Notes: generated by a model not told the origin, from the letters alone. A DNA stretch of 64,000 nt from Roseateles_B sp041906185 (GCA_041906185.1 JAYRJQ010000015.1:84675-148674), one strand, 5' to 3'. Shown: positions 1-8,183, counted from the first letter of the stretch. Numbers and translations are program-made.

Positions 1-444
1 CAGGCCCTCGTCGATGCGGTAGCTCTCATCGAGGTAGGGGTCGTTGATCAGGCCCTTCCAGCCCACCGTGGTGCGCGGCTTCTCGAAGTAGACGCGCATC
101 ACGACCTCCAGGGTGTCGGCGTACTTCTGGCGCTCCACCACCAGACGGCGGGCGTACTCGAGGGCGGCGGCCGGGTCATGGATCGAGCAGGGCCCGATGA
201 TGACCAGCAGGCGGTCGTCCTTGCGCTGCATGATGCGGCGGATGGTCTGGCGCGTGCCCACCACCAGACGCTCCATGGGCGTGCCGCCGATGGGGAAGAA
301 GCGGATCAGATGCTCGGGCGGCGGCAGCGGCGTGATGTCGCGGATGCGCTCGTCGTCCGTCTGGCTGGTCTTGTCCTGCGGCGAGTACCAGCGCTCGGCC
401 TGGTGTGCGGCAGACGAGGACGCGCTGGGGGTCTTGGCATTCAT
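1..444 (-). CDS. aroG: 3-deoxy-7-phosphoheptulonate (DAHP) synthase, class I, N-terminal part
   Basis: Condenses phosphoenolpyruvate and erythrose 4-phosphate, the first step of the shikimate pathway to Phe, Tyr and Trp. Only the first 148 residues lie in the window; the family is about 350 residues, so the rest is off the left edge. Seen: the family motif GPCSIHD at residues 84-90 and the block EKPRTTVGWKGLINDP at 121-136, both typical of class I AroF/G/H enzymes. The ATG at 444 is the start that gives the usual 80-residue N-terminal stretch, where the aromatic effector binds in this family. It is preceded by a Phe-rich leader ORF and an intrinsic terminator ending about 50 nt before the start, so I infer that transcription is attenuated by phenylalanine supply. 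Whether the enzyme itself is Phe-sensitive cannot be told from this fragment. Confidence 0.95.
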   Translation of the reverse strand, partial: MNAKTPSASSSAAHQAERWYSPQDKTSQTDDERIRDITPLPPPEHLIRFFPIGGTPMERLVVGTRQTIRRIMQRKDDRLLVIIGPCSIHDPAAALEYARRLVVERQKYADTLEVVMRVYFEKPRTTVGWKGLINDPYLDESYRIDEGL

Positions 445-493
445 GGTCAGGCTTTCTGCTTGTTCTGGTGTGGGGATCGACGACGCGAGGGCG

Positions 494-528
494 AAAAAAA
501 AGACCGCCGGGGGAGCCCGGCGGTCTTT
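494..528 (-). terminator. Intrinsic terminator in the aroG leader (attenuator)
   Basis: On the minus strand a perfect 13-bp stem (arms at 516-528 and 499-511, 4-nt loop) is followed directly by a run of eight U (complement of 494-501). It lies between the leader ORF and aroG, in the position of an attenuator. Its 5' arm contains CCGCCGG (complement of 517-523), which can pair instead with CCGGCGG inside the leader ORF (complement of 572-578). That gives a mutually exclusive antiterminator. Confidence 0.88.
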
Positions 529-552
529 AGAGATTCGTTGCGTGTCTGGGGG

Positions 553-627
553 TTACGCGTTCGCCTCTCCTCCGCCGGTGCGGTGCGAGAACCAAAAGAA
601 GGCAAAGTAAAACTTCGGCGAGTGCAT
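553..627 (-). CDS. Phe-rich leader peptide of the aroG attenuator
   Basis: A 24-codon ORF upstream of aroG on the same strand. Residues 6-13 read FYFAFFWF: five Phe, one Tyr and one Trp in eight codons, then SHRTGGGEANA and a TAA stop. The stop is 24 nt before the terminator stem. Codons 17-19 contain the CCGGCGG segment that can pair with the 5' arm of the terminator. By analogy with the pheA and trp leaders of enterobacteria, ribosome stalling at the Phe codons would free this segment, form the antiterminator and allow aroG transcription. No strong Shine-Dalgarno sequence is visible before the ATG. The ORF is very short, so the call rests on composition plus the RNA structure. Confidence 0.82.
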   Translation of the reverse strand: MHSPKFYFAFFWFSHRTGGGEANA

Positions 628-635
628 GGTGGCGA

Positions 636-665
636 ATACTGCCTGCTGCGGCGCAAGGGCGTCAA
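636..665 (-). promoter_or_regulatory. Candidate promoter of the aroG leader
   Basis: On the minus strand TTGACG (complement of 660-665) is followed after 18 nt by CAGTAT (complement of 636-641). The -35 box is good (5/6) and the -10 box is poor (3/6). If real, transcription would start at or very near the ATG of the leader peptide, making it almost leaderless. A promoter farther upstream towards tldD is an equally open possibility. Confidence 0.28.
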
Positions 666-738
666 GCCCGGGTGCGGTGCGGTTTTGTTGTCTCAGCGCT
701 GCATTTGCGACGGATCAAGCCCTGCGGCAGCCCCGTCG

Positions 739-2202
739 TCAGGCCGTGCCGCCGACGGTCAGACCGTCGATCCGCAGCGTCGGCTGGCCCACGCCCACGG
801 GCACGCTCTGGCCTTCCTTGCCGCAGACGCCCACGCCCGTGTCGAGGGCCATGTCGTTGCCGATCATGCTGACGCGCGTCAGCGCATCCGGGCCGTTGCC
901 GATGATGGTCGCGCCCTTGACCGGGTACTGGATCTGGCCCTTCTCGACCCAGAAAGCCTCGCTTGCCGAGAAAACGAACTTGCCGCTCGTGATGTCGACC
1001 TGCCCGCCGCCGAAGTTGGTGGCGTAGAGGCCCTTGTCGATACTGGCGATGATCTCGGCCGGGTCCTTGTCACCGCCCAGCATGTAGGTGTTGGTCATGC
1101 GGGGCATGGGCAGGTGGGCGTAGCTCTCGCGGCGGCCGTTGCCGGTGGGCGCCACCTTCATCAGGCGCGCGTTCATGGCGTCCTGGATGTAGCCCTTGAG
1201 GATGCCGTCCTCGATCAGCACATTGGCCTGTGAGGGGTGGCCCTCGTCATCCACATTGAGCGAACCGCGGCGGTCGGCCAGCGTGCCGTCGTCCAGCACG
1301 GTGACGCCCTTGGCCGCCACGCGCTGGCCGATGCGGCCGGCGAAGGCACTGGAGCCCTTGCGGTTGAAGTCGCCCTCCAGGCCGTGCCCCACGGCCTCGT
1401 GCAGCAGCACGCCGGGCCAGCCCGGGCCGAGCACCACGGTCATCTCGCCGGCCGGCGCCGGGCGGGACTCGAGGTTGGTCAGGGCGGCCTTGACGGCATC
1501 GTCCGCGTAGGAGGCGATCATCTCGTCCGTGAAGTAGGCGAGGCCGAAGCGCCCACCGCCGCCGCCCGTGCCCACCTCGCGGCGATCGCCCTGCTCGGCG
1601 ATCACGGTGATGGACAGGCGCACCAGGGGGCGCACATCAGCGGCCAGCGTGCCGTCGGCACGGGCGATCAGCACCACGTCATGCTCGGCGGCCAGGCCGG
1701 CCATGACCTGCACGATGCGCGGGTCCTTGGCGCGAGCCATGCGCTCGGCACGCTCGAGCAGGGCGACCTTCTCGGTGCTGTCCAGGCTGGCGATGGGGTC
1801 GGCGTCACCGTACAGCGACCGGCTGGCGGCGATCACGGGCTCGCCCGGCACCTTCACGCGGCGGCTCTGGCCGGCCGCGGCAATGCTGCGCACGGTGCGC
1901 GCGGCATCCAGCAGCGCGTTCTCGGAGATGTCATCGGAGTAGGCGAACGCCGTCTTCTCGCCGGCCACCGCGCGAACACCCACGCCCTGGTCGATGGAGA
2001 AGCTGCCGCTCTTGACGATGCCTTCCTCGAGGCTCCAGCCCTCGGCGCGCGTGGTCTGGAAGTAGAGGTCGGCGTCGTCGACGCGATGCTCGGTGATCAG
2101 CCGCAAGGCCTTGGCAAGCGTCGCCTCGGTGAGGCCGAAGGGTTCCAGCAGCTGGCTGCGGGCGGTCGCCAGACGGGCGATGGTGGGTTCGCGCGAAATC
2201 AT
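739..2202 (-). CDS. tldD: Metalloprotease TldD
   Basis: TldD, 487 residues, close to the usual 480. With TldE/PmbA it forms a zinc protease that degrades unfolded peptides; in other bacteria it matures microcin B17 and degrades the antitoxin CcdA. Seen: the metal-binding HEAVGH at residues 268-273 inside LLHEAVGHGLEGD, the N-terminal block with VDDADLYFQ and EGIVKSGSFSIDQGVGVRAV, and a C-terminal domain ending in LRIDGLTVGGTA. The ATG at 2202 (MISREP) was chosen by family length; an in-frame ATG at 2211 adds three residues. No partner tldE lies in the window. The gene is followed by the aroG leader region on the same strand. Confidence 0.95.
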   Translation of the reverse strand: MISREPTIARLATARSQLLEPFGLTEATLAKALRLITEHRVDDADLYFQTTRAEGWSLEEGIVKSGSFSIDQGVGVRAVAGEKTAFAYSDDISENALLDAARTVRSIAAAGQSRRVKVPGEPVIAASRSLYGDADPIASLDSTEKVALLERAERMARAKDPRIVQVMAGLAAEHDVVLIARADGTLAADVRPLVRLSITVIAEQGDRREVGTGGGGGRFGLAYFTDEMIASYADDAVKAALTNLESRPAPAGEMTVVLGPGWPGVLLHEAVGHGLEGDFNRKGSSAFAGRIGQRVAAKGVTVLDDGTLADRRGSLNVDDEGHPSQANVLIEDGILKGYIQDAMNARLMKVAPTGNGRRESYAHLPMPRMTNTYMLGGDKDPAEIIASIDKGLYATNFGGGQVDITSGKFVFSASEAFWVEKGQIQYPVKGATIIGNGPDALTRVSMIGNDMALDTGVGVCGKEGQSVPVGVGQPTLRIDGLTVGGTA

Positions 2203-2529
2203 GCGGGCCATTGTAGGAGCGCCGCCCCCGCCTGCACCCATGCGGTCTTTCACCCATTCTGCCGATGCTTCTTTCGCCGAAGGCCGGCATCCTGCGCCTC
2301 GGCTGTCCCTTGCAGTGCCTGCGGATTCCAGCGCGCCCCATGCAGTGCCGTTTTCGGTGCGCTCCACCGCCTGCTTTCAATGTCCGCGCCTCACCGGCAG
2401 CGTTTCACTGTTCTTTACACGCCGGCTGTCACCGCCGGCTCCCGCCGCCGCGTTGTCTCCTCACAGCCGACGCAGTGCCGGCTTCACCCCGAAATCATCC
2501 ACTCGACACCAACACCAAGGAGTGCCCTC
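2203..2529. other. Intergenic region between tldD and the 2530 gene
   Basis: About 327 bp separating two divergent genes, so it should hold promoters for both. I see no convincing -35/-10 pair, no palindrome longer than a few bases and no ORF with family character. The only clear signal is AAGGAG at about 2517-2522, the ribosome binding site of the 2530 gene. Confidence 0.5.
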
Positions 2530-2889
2530 ATGAGCTTCTCGACCTCGATGACCCGCCTGATCGCCGTGCTTGCCCTGGGCAGCGCCGCCGCCCTGAGTGC
2601 CCAGGCCCAGGACGCCTCCACGCCGGCCACCCCGCGCGCCGACCAGCGCGAAGCCAAGCAGCAGGCCCGCATCGCCCAGGGCGCCGCCTCCGGCACCCTC
2701 ACGGCCCGCGAAACCCGCCGCCTCGAGCGCGAGCAGAACCGCATCAACCAGGCCGAGGCCAACGCCAAGTCCGACGGCACGGTGACCAAGCACGAGCGCC
2801 GCCGCCTGCACCACATGCAGGATGCCGCCAGCAAGGACATCCACCACGCCAAGCACAACGACAAGAGCGCCAGCGCCCCTGGCAACTGA
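2530..2889 (+). CDS. Small secreted Burkholderiales protein with an internal duplication
   Basis: 119 residues with a Sec signal peptide (cleavage probably after SAQAQ, about residue 27). The mature part consists of two related units of about 40 residues: ARIAQGAASGTLTARETRRLE and RINQAEANAKSDGTVTKHERR share the pattern of a helix, a short G/D-T-containing turn, then a basic helix. This pattern occurs in small periplasmic proteins of the order, but I know no function. It is very rich in Arg, Lys and His at the C-terminus (HHAKHNDK), so metal or polyanion binding is conceivable. AAGGAG stands 8 nt before the ATG. The neighbours on both sides are on the opposite strand, so it is monocistronic. 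Confidence 0.8.
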   Translation: MSFSTSMTRLIAVLALGSAAALSAQAQDASTPATPRADQREAKQQARIAQGAASGTLTARETRRLEREQNRINQAEANAKSDGTVTKHERRRLHHMQDAASKDIHHAKHNDKSASAPGN

Positions 2890-2956
2890 GCACCCTGAGC
2901 CGGGCCGCCCGTGACGCCTCACTCGTTCGATGACGGCCCCCATGGCCGCTGACGCC

Positions 2957-3847
2957 TCAGGCCTCGGCGGCCTTCTTCATCTGCAGCGCAGCGTCGTAGA
3001 GGCCGTTGCGGGGCAGGCCGCTGAGGTCCGTGGCGATCTGCACGGCCTGCTTCAGCGGCAGCTCCTGCAGCAGGCGGGCCAGCATCCGGCTCACCTCGGG
3101 CGGCAGCTCCTCGCTGGCGGCCTGCGGCGGCTCGGCATGCAATACCAGCACGAACTCGCCGCGCTCGCGCTGCGGGTCCGCCGCCAGCCAGGCCGGCATG
3201 GACGCCGCCGGGCCGGTATGGACGGTCTCGAACTGTTTCGTCAGCTCGCGGCAGATGCTCAGCGTCTGTGCGGGTGCGAGTTCCGCCATCAGCTCCAGCA
3301 GGTTGGCGATGCGATGCGGCGCCTCGAACAGCACCTGGCTCTGCGCCGAGCCCACCAGCGCCTGCAATCGGGTGCGGCGCTCCTGCCCCTTGGGCGGCAG
3401 GAAGCCGGCAAAGGCGAAGCCCTGCGCGCGGGCATCACCGGCGGCGCTGAGGGCCGTCACCACCGCGGAGGGGCCGGGCAGCGGCAGCACCCGCAGGCCG
3501 GCCTGCTGCACGGCGGCCACCAGCACAGCGCCCGGATCCGACACCGCGGGCGTTCCCGCATCGGACACATACGCGATGCGCTCGCCCGCCTGCAGCCGCG
3601 CCACCAGCGCGGCCGAGGCCGACTGCTCGTTGTGCTGGTGCAGGCTCACCAGCGGCTTGTGCAGGCCCAGGTGGTGCAGCAACTGGCCGCTGACCCGCGT
3701 GTCCTCGCAAGCCACGGCATCAACAAGGGCCAGCACGTGCAGGCTGCGCAGGCTGACATCCGCCAGATTGCCGATGGGCGTGGGCACGAGGTAGAGGGTG
3801 CCGGCCGGATACTGCTGGCCACCGGCCGCCGCGCGGGCAGCCTGCAT
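2957..3847 (-). CDS. rsmI: 16S rRNA (cytidine1402-2'-O)-methyltransferase RsmI
   Basis: Methylates the 2'-O of C1402 in the decoding centre of 16S rRNA with S-adenosylmethionine. Seen: the tetrapyrrole-methylase fold with LYLVPTPIGNLADVSLRSLHVL near the N-terminus, ACEDTR, the SAM loop SDAGTPAVSDPG and the LPLPGPSAVVTALSAAG block, then FEAPHRI and CRELTKQFE. At 296 residues it is the normal length. The start is uncertain: the ATG at 3847 fits the family but has no Shine-Dalgarno, and an in-frame TTG eight codons upstream would overlap yraN. It diverges from yraN with only 16 bp between the start codons, the order found next to yraN, diaA and dolP in many proteobacteria. Confidence 0.94.
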   Translation of the reverse strand: MQAARAAAGGQQYPAGTLYLVPTPIGNLADVSLRSLHVLALVDAVACEDTRVSGQLLHHLGLHKPLVSLHQHNEQSASAALVARLQAGERIAYVSDAGTPAVSDPGAVLVAAVQQAGLRVLPLPGPSAVVTALSAAGDARAQGFAFAGFLPPKGQERRTRLQALVGSAQSQVLFEAPHRIANLLELMAELAPAQTLSICRELTKQFETVHTGPAASMPAWLAADPQRERGEFVLVLHAEPPQAASEELPPEVSRMLARLLQELPLKQAVQIATDLSGLPRNGLYDAALQMKKAAEA

Positions 3848-3863
3848 CAGCAAAGAGGCATCG

Positions 3864-4295
3864 ATGTTCAAGTGGAGCGCCTTCAAGTCAGGGCCGCCCC
3901 GCAGCGGGGGCGGCGAAAGCCGGCAGGCCCGCGGGGCAGAGGCCGAGCAGCAGGCGCTGAGGCATCTGCAGGCGCAGGGCATGCGGCTGCTGGAGCGCAA
4001 TTATCGGGTGGCCCGAGGGCCGCACGCGCCGGGCGGCGAGATCGACCTGATCGTGCAGGCGGCCGACGGCTGCGTCGTCTTCGTAGAGGTCCGCGCGCGC
4101 CGCTCATCTGCCCATGGCGGTGCGGCGGCCTCGATCGGTCGACGCAAGCAGCAGCGGGTCCTGCTGGCCGCACAGCACTACCTGCTGCGCTTTCGCCAGC
4201 CCCCGCCCTGCCGCTTCGACGTCATCGCCATCGACGGCGACCAACTGCATTGGCTGCCTGGCGCCTTCGATGCACAAGCGGCGCAGCCGGGCTAG
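3864..4295 (+). CDS. yraN: YraN family (UPF0102) endonuclease-like protein
   Basis: 143 residues; family members are about 120. Seen: the restriction-endonuclease-like core with GAEAEQQALRHLQAQG, then LLERNYR, GGEIDLI (acidic catalytic-type residues), VVFVEVRAR and the C-terminal CRFDVIAIDG. The role is not settled; a nuclease function has been proposed from the fold. The N-terminal 20 residues before RQARG are variable and the ATG at 3864 is the first in frame. There is no good ribosome binding site because the upstream sequence is the start of rsmI on the other strand. Confidence 0.88.
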   Translation: MFKWSAFKSGPPRSGGGESRQARGAEAEQQALRHLQAQGMRLLERNYRVARGPHAPGGEIDLIVQAADGCVVFVEVRARRSSAHGGAAASIGRRKQQRVLLAAQHYLLRFRQPPPCRFDVIAIDGDQLHWLPGAFDAQAAQPG

Positions 4296-4436
4296 CCGGG
4301 GATGAGACCCAGCGGCGGCCCTTCCGCTCCGCCGTGCGATCCACTGTGCGATCCGCCATTCGCTCCACCGCCCGCCGACCCACTTCACGCGGGGTAAACC
4401 CGCAGCCCTTCAGGCCCTGGCTTATCATGCGCGGCA

Positions 4437-5021
4437 ATGCTTGAACAACGCATCCAACAACAGTTCTTCGAAAGCGCAGACCTGCTCTACCAGGTCGCTG
4501 AGCCGCTCTCTCGCCCCATGGCCCTGGCCGCACAGATGCTGGTCGACGGCATCACTGGCGGCGGTCGGCTTCTCTGCGCCGGCGCCGGCCTGGCCGCGCA
4601 GGATGCCGCCTATGCCGCGGCGCTGCTCACCGGTCGATTCGAACAGGAGCGCCCCGGCCTCGCGGCCATCGCCCTCAACGCACTGCTGCACCAGGGACCG
4701 GGCGTGCAGGACGAGGCTGCGGGCCTGGCCCGCCAGATCCAGACGCTCGGTCATCCGGGCGACCTGCTTCTACTGATCGACAACCCCAGCGGCAGCGGGC
4801 CGAGCCTGGTGCCGCTGCTGGACGCGGCCCACGCGCAGGACATGAGCGTGGTGCTGCTCAGCGGCAGCCAGGACGAGGCCCTGCGCAGCGCCCTGCTGGA
4901 CACCGACGTTCCCCTGCGCCTGCCTCACAGCCGCTTCGCGCGGGTGGCTGAAGGCTACCGGCTGCTGTGCCATTGCCTCTGCGATGCCATCGACGCCCAA
5001 TTGCTGGGCATCGAGGAATGA
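4437..5021 (+). CDS. diaA: SIS-domain protein, DiaA/GmhA-like
   Basis: 194 residues with one sugar-isomerase (SIS) domain. In E. coli DiaA binds DnaA and promotes timely initiation of replication; its paralogue GmhA is phosphoheptose isomerase. Seen: an N-terminal helix region (ESADLLYQVAEPLSRPMALAAQML), the phosphosugar-type loop GGRLLCAGAGLAAQDA, and LLLIDNPSGSGPSLVPLLDAAHAQDMSVVLLSG. The usual S-x-S of a catalytic GmhA loop is not obvious here, and the place between yraN and dolP points to the DiaA branch. It begins 141 bp after yraN. Confidence 0.78.
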   Translation: MLEQRIQQQFFESADLLYQVAEPLSRPMALAAQMLVDGITGGGRLLCAGAGLAAQDAAYAAALLTGRFEQERPGLAAIALNALLHQGPGVQDEAAGLARQIQTLGHPGDLLLLIDNPSGSGPSLVPLLDAAHAQDMSVVLLSGSQDEALRSALLDTDVPLRLPHSRFARVAEGYRLLCHCLCDAIDAQLLGIEE

Positions 5022-5115
5022 ATGCGGGCTGCCACAGGCACCGCACTTGCCGCTTCGCCAACGCCGCTGGTGTGTTCGCCAGCCATTGCCCCTCATCGAT
5101 TGGATGACTGAACCC

Positions 5116-5766
5116 ATGCAAGTGAATCGCACGCGCCGTCTGCGCCCCCTCGCCCTGATCCCTCTGCTCGCCGCGCTCGGCGGCGGCCTGCTCAGCGCCT
5201 GCGCGCCCCTCATGGTGGGCGGCATGGTCGGCACGGCCATGGTGGCGACGGACCGCCGCACTTCGGGCACGCAGGTCGAAGACCAGGGCATCGAGCTCAA
5301 GGCCGGCAAGCGTCTGGCGGACAAGCTGGGCGATCGCGTCCACATCAGCGTCAACAGCTACAACCGCCAGGTGCTGCTCACGGGTGAAACCCGCAACGAG
5401 GAAGACAAGGCGGAAGCCGAACGCATCGTGGCCGAGGTCGAGAACGTGAACCGCGTGGTGAACGAGGTCCAGGTCGGCTTCATCAGCTCGCTCAGCTCGC
5501 GCTCCAACGACGTGCTCGTGGCGGGCAAGATCAAGGCCAGCTTCGTGGACGCCCGCGACCTGATCTCCAATGCCTTCTACGTGGTCGTCGAACGCGGTGA
5601 AGTCTTCCTGCTGGGCCGCGTGACCGAGCGCGAGGCCAACCGGGCGACCGAGATCGCGCGCGGGGTGTCCGGCGTGAAGAAGGTCGTTCGCCTGTTCGAG
5701 ATCATTTCCGAAGAGGAACTCGCGCGCACCGTGCCGAAGCCGCCCAAGCCCAGCGAATCACGCTGA
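5116..5766 (+). CDS. dolP: Division/outer-membrane lipoprotein DolP (YraP) with BON domains
   Basis: 216 residues. A lipoprotein signal ends in LLSAC with the lipidated Cys at residue 29. Two BON domains follow (about residues 60-130 and 135-210), recognisable by VLLTGETRNEEDKAEAERIV with VNRVVNEV, and by VFLLGRVTEREANRATEIARG with VKKVVRLFE. In E. coli DolP sits in the outer membrane, binds anionic phospholipids and supports envelope integrity. An ATG at 5104 would add four residues; 5116 gives the usual short basic n-region. Together with yraN and diaA this is the conserved YraN-DiaA-DolP arrangement. Confidence 0.92.
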   Translation: MQVNRTRRLRPLALIPLLAALGGGLLSACAPLMVGGMVGTAMVATDRRTSGTQVEDQGIELKAGKRLADKLGDRVHISVNSYNRQVLLTGETRNEEDKAEAERIVAEVENVNRVVNEVQVGFISSLSSRSNDVLVAGKIKASFVDARDLISNAFYVVVERGEVFLLGRVTEREANRATEIARGVSGVKKVVRLFEIISEEELARTVPKPPKPSESR

Positions 5767-5776
5767 TGAGGCCACT

Positions 5777-5796
5777 GGCCAAGGACCCCCTTGGCC
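5777..5796 (+). terminator. Possible dolP terminator hairpin
   Basis: GGCCAAGG (5777-5784), a 4-nt loop and CCTTGGCC (5789-5796) form a perfect 8-bp stem 10 bp after dolP. It lacks a U-run, so it may only be a transcript-end stabiliser. The 210-bp gap up to 5976 shows nothing else I can name. Confidence 0.35.
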
Positions 5797-5976
5797 CTGC
5801 CGGGTTCGCCGGCACGCATGGCCCCTTGGGCCGCCGCTCGGCCCTCAATAGCCCGCACCAGGCGCAGCACCTGGCGCTCGCGGGAACGTGCTGCGGCTGA
5901 CGCCAATGCCTCGCCCTTGAGCACGAGCGTCGCTGCTCGGCCGCTGGCTTGTCTGGCGCCAGCGCGCCCCGCCAGC

Positions 5977-6885
5977 TCAGCGCAGGCGCTTGATCAGGCT
6001 GGAGGTGTCCCAGCGGCCGCCACCCAGGCCCTGCACGTCGGCGTAGAACTGGTCCACGAGCGCGGTGACGGGCAGCTTGGCGCCGTTGCGGCGGGCTTCG
6101 TCCAGGACCAGACCCAGGTCCTTGCGCATCCAGTCCACGGCAAAGCCGAAGTTGAACTGGTCGTCGACCATGGTCTTGCCCCGGTTGTCCATCTGCCAGC
6201 TCTGGGCGGCGCCCTTGCCGATGACCTCGAGGACCTGCTTCATGTCCAGCCCTGCACGGCCGCCAAAAGCGATGGCCTCGGCCAGGCCCTGGACAAGACC
6301 TGCAATGCAGATCTGGTTGACCATCTTGGCCAGCTGGCCGGCACCCGGCTCACCCACGAGCGTCACCGCCCGGGAGAAGGCCAGGGCGACGGGCTTCATG
6401 GCCTCGAAAGGCGCAGCCTCGCCCCCGCACATGACGGTGAGCTGGCCGTTGACGGCGCCCGCCTGCCCGCCCGACACCGGTGCATCCACGAAATGAAGGC
6501 CTCGCGCCTGGGCCGCGGCATGCATCTCGCGCGCCACCTCGGCGGAGGCCGTGGTGTGATCGACCAGGATCGCGCCCGGCTTCATGCCCGCGAAGGCGCC
6601 GGTCTCGCCCAGCAGCACCGAGCGCAGGTCGTCGTCGTTGCCCACGCAGGTGAAGACGACGTCGGCCTCGCGCGCCGCCTCGGCGGGCGTCGGGGCCGAG
6701 GCGCCCGCGAACTCCGCCACCCAGGCGGCCGCCTTGGCGGCACTGCGGTTGTAGACGGTCACGGTGTGCCCGGCGCGGGCCAGATGCCCGGCCATGGGCA
6801 GGCCCATCACGCCCAGGCCGATGAAGGCCACGCGGCGAGGGGCCGTCGGTTCGTAGGTGCGCGTCGTGTTGATGCTGTCTGCCAT
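5977..6885 (-). CDS. NAD(P)-dependent beta-hydroxyacid dehydrogenase (GarR/MmsB family)
   Basis: 302 residues. The family reduces or oxidises 3-hydroxy acids such as 3-hydroxyisobutyrate or tartronate semialdehyde. Seen: the dinucleotide loop FIGLGVMGLPMAGHL (residues 21-35) followed by NRS at the end of beta-2, which suggests NADP preference; the substrate motif DAPVSGGQAGAVNGQLTVMCGG (134-155); and catalytic Lys187 in GAGQLAKMVNQ. The C-terminus has the DWMRKDLGLVLDEA helix. I cannot choose between 3-hydroxyisobutyrate dehydrogenase and 2-hydroxy-3-oxopropionate reductase from sequence alone, and the neighbours (pilU on the same strand, dolP opposite) do not help. Confidence 0.85.
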   Translation of the reverse strand: MADSINTTRTYEPTAPRRVAFIGLGVMGLPMAGHLARAGHTVTVYNRSAAKAAAWVAEFAGASAPTPAEAAREADVVFTCVGNDDDLRSVLLGETGAFAGMKPGAILVDHTTASAEVAREMHAAAQARGLHFVDAPVSGGQAGAVNGQLTVMCGGEAAPFEAMKPVALAFSRAVTLVGEPGAGQLAKMVNQICIAGLVQGLAEAIAFGGRAGLDMKQVLEVIGKGAAQSWQMDNRGKTMVDDQFNFGFAVDWMRKDLGLVLDEARRNGAKLPVTALVDQFYADVQGLGGGRWDTSSLIKRLR

Positions 6886-6922
6886 GGCGTGTGAGGGATC
6901 GGGTCCGGGCTGAGGAACAGGG

Positions 6923-8059
6923 TCAGAGGATGGTGAGGTGCTCGGTGCCCTGGCTCAGCTCGCCGCTGCGCGCGCGCTCGCTGTTGAGCTTGATCTGCAG
7001 GCGCAGGTCGTTGACCGAGTCGGCGTTGCGCAGGGCGTCCTCGTAGTTGATGCGGCCGAACTCGAAGAGGTCGAACAGCGCCTGGTCGAAGGTCTGCATG
7101 CCCTGCTCGCGCGAGCGCTTCATGACTTCCTTGATCTCGCCCACCTCGCCCTTGAAGATCATGTCGGAGATCAGCGGCGTGTTCAGGAGGATCTCCACCG
7201 CGGCGATGCGGCCCTTGCCCTCGCGGCGCGGCAGCAGACGCTGCGAGACGATGGAACGCAGGTTCAGCGAGAGGTCCATCAGCAACTGCGCGCGACGTTC
7301 CTCGGGGAAGAAGTTGATGATGCGGTCCAGCGCCTGGTTGGCGCTGTTGGCGTGCAGCGTGGCCATGCACAGGTGGCCGGTCTCGGCGAAGGCCACGGCG
7401 TGCTCCATGGTCTCGCGGTCCCGGATTTCGCCCATCAGGATGACGTCCGGCGCCTGGCGCAGCGTGTTCTTCAGCGCCATCTCCCAGCTGTCGGTGTCCA
7501 GGCCCAGCTCGCGCTGGCTGACGATGCAGTTCTTGTGCGGGTGCACGAACTCCACCGGGTCCTCGATGGTGATGATGTGGCCGTAGGTGGTCTCGTTGCG
7601 ATGGTCGATCATCGCCGCGAGCGAGGTGCTCTTGCCCGAGCCCGTGGCGCCCACCACGATCACGAGACCGCGCTTGGTCAGCACCACGTCCTTGAGGATG
7701 GGCGGAAGGTCCAGGGACTCGATGCTGGGCAGGTTCTGGGGAATCGTCCGCAGCACGAGGGCCACCTGCCCTTGCTGCAGATAGGCGTTCACGCGGAAGC
7801 GCCCGATGCCCTGCGGCGAGATCGCGAAGTTGCACTCCTTGTGCTTCTCGAAGTCGGCCGCCTGCTTGTCGTTCATGATCGAACGCGCCAGCTGCAGGGT
7901 GTGCTGGCCGGTCAGGGGCTGGGGCGACACCTTGGTCACCTTGCCGTCCACCTTGATGGCGGGCGGGAACTCGGCCGTCAGAAACAGATCCGAGCCCTTG
8001 CGGGAGACCATCAGCCGCAGCAGATCATTGATGAATTTCGAGGCCTGATCGCGTTCCAT
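6923..8059 (-). CDS. pilU: Type IV pilus retraction ATPase-like protein PilU
   Basis: 378 residues, the usual PilU length. Hexameric AAA-type secretion ATPase that assists PilT in pilus depolymerisation at the inner membrane and so supports twitching motility. Seen: Walker A GATGSGKS (137-144), ASP box TIEDPVEFVHPH, Walker B LMGEIRDRETM and the His box MATLHANSANQALDRI. A Shine-Dalgarno GGAAGGA lies 10 nt before the ATG at 8059 and fixes the start; a second in-frame ATG upstream is weaker. It follows pilT on the same strand after a 124-bp gap, which is the common pilT-pilU order. Confidence 0.96.
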   Translation of the reverse strand: MERDQASKFINDLLRLMVSRKGSDLFLTAEFPPAIKVDGKVTKVSPQPLTGQHTLQLARSIMNDKQAADFEKHKECNFAISPQGIGRFRVNAYLQQGQVALVLRTIPQNLPSIESLDLPPILKDVVLTKRGLVIVVGATGSGKSTSLAAMIDHRNETTYGHIITIEDPVEFVHPHKNCIVSQRELGLDTDSWEMALKNTLRQAPDVILMGEIRDRETMEHAVAFAETGHLCMATLHANSANQALDRIINFFPEERRAQLLMDLSLNLRSIVSQRLLPRREGKGRIAAVEILLNTPLISDMIFKGEVGEIKEVMKRSREQGMQTFDQALFDLFEFGRINYEDALRNADSVNDLRLQIKLNSERARSGELSQGTEHLTIL

Positions 8060-8183
8060 GCTGGGAAGTCCTTCCATGCCCACCGGGGGCCAAAGCGGCG
8101 CGCATCATGCAACAGGAAGCGCGCCGCAGGGGTGACGGAATGTCTCGTGTCGACGACACGCCACCCCGTGCGGGAGTGCCCGG

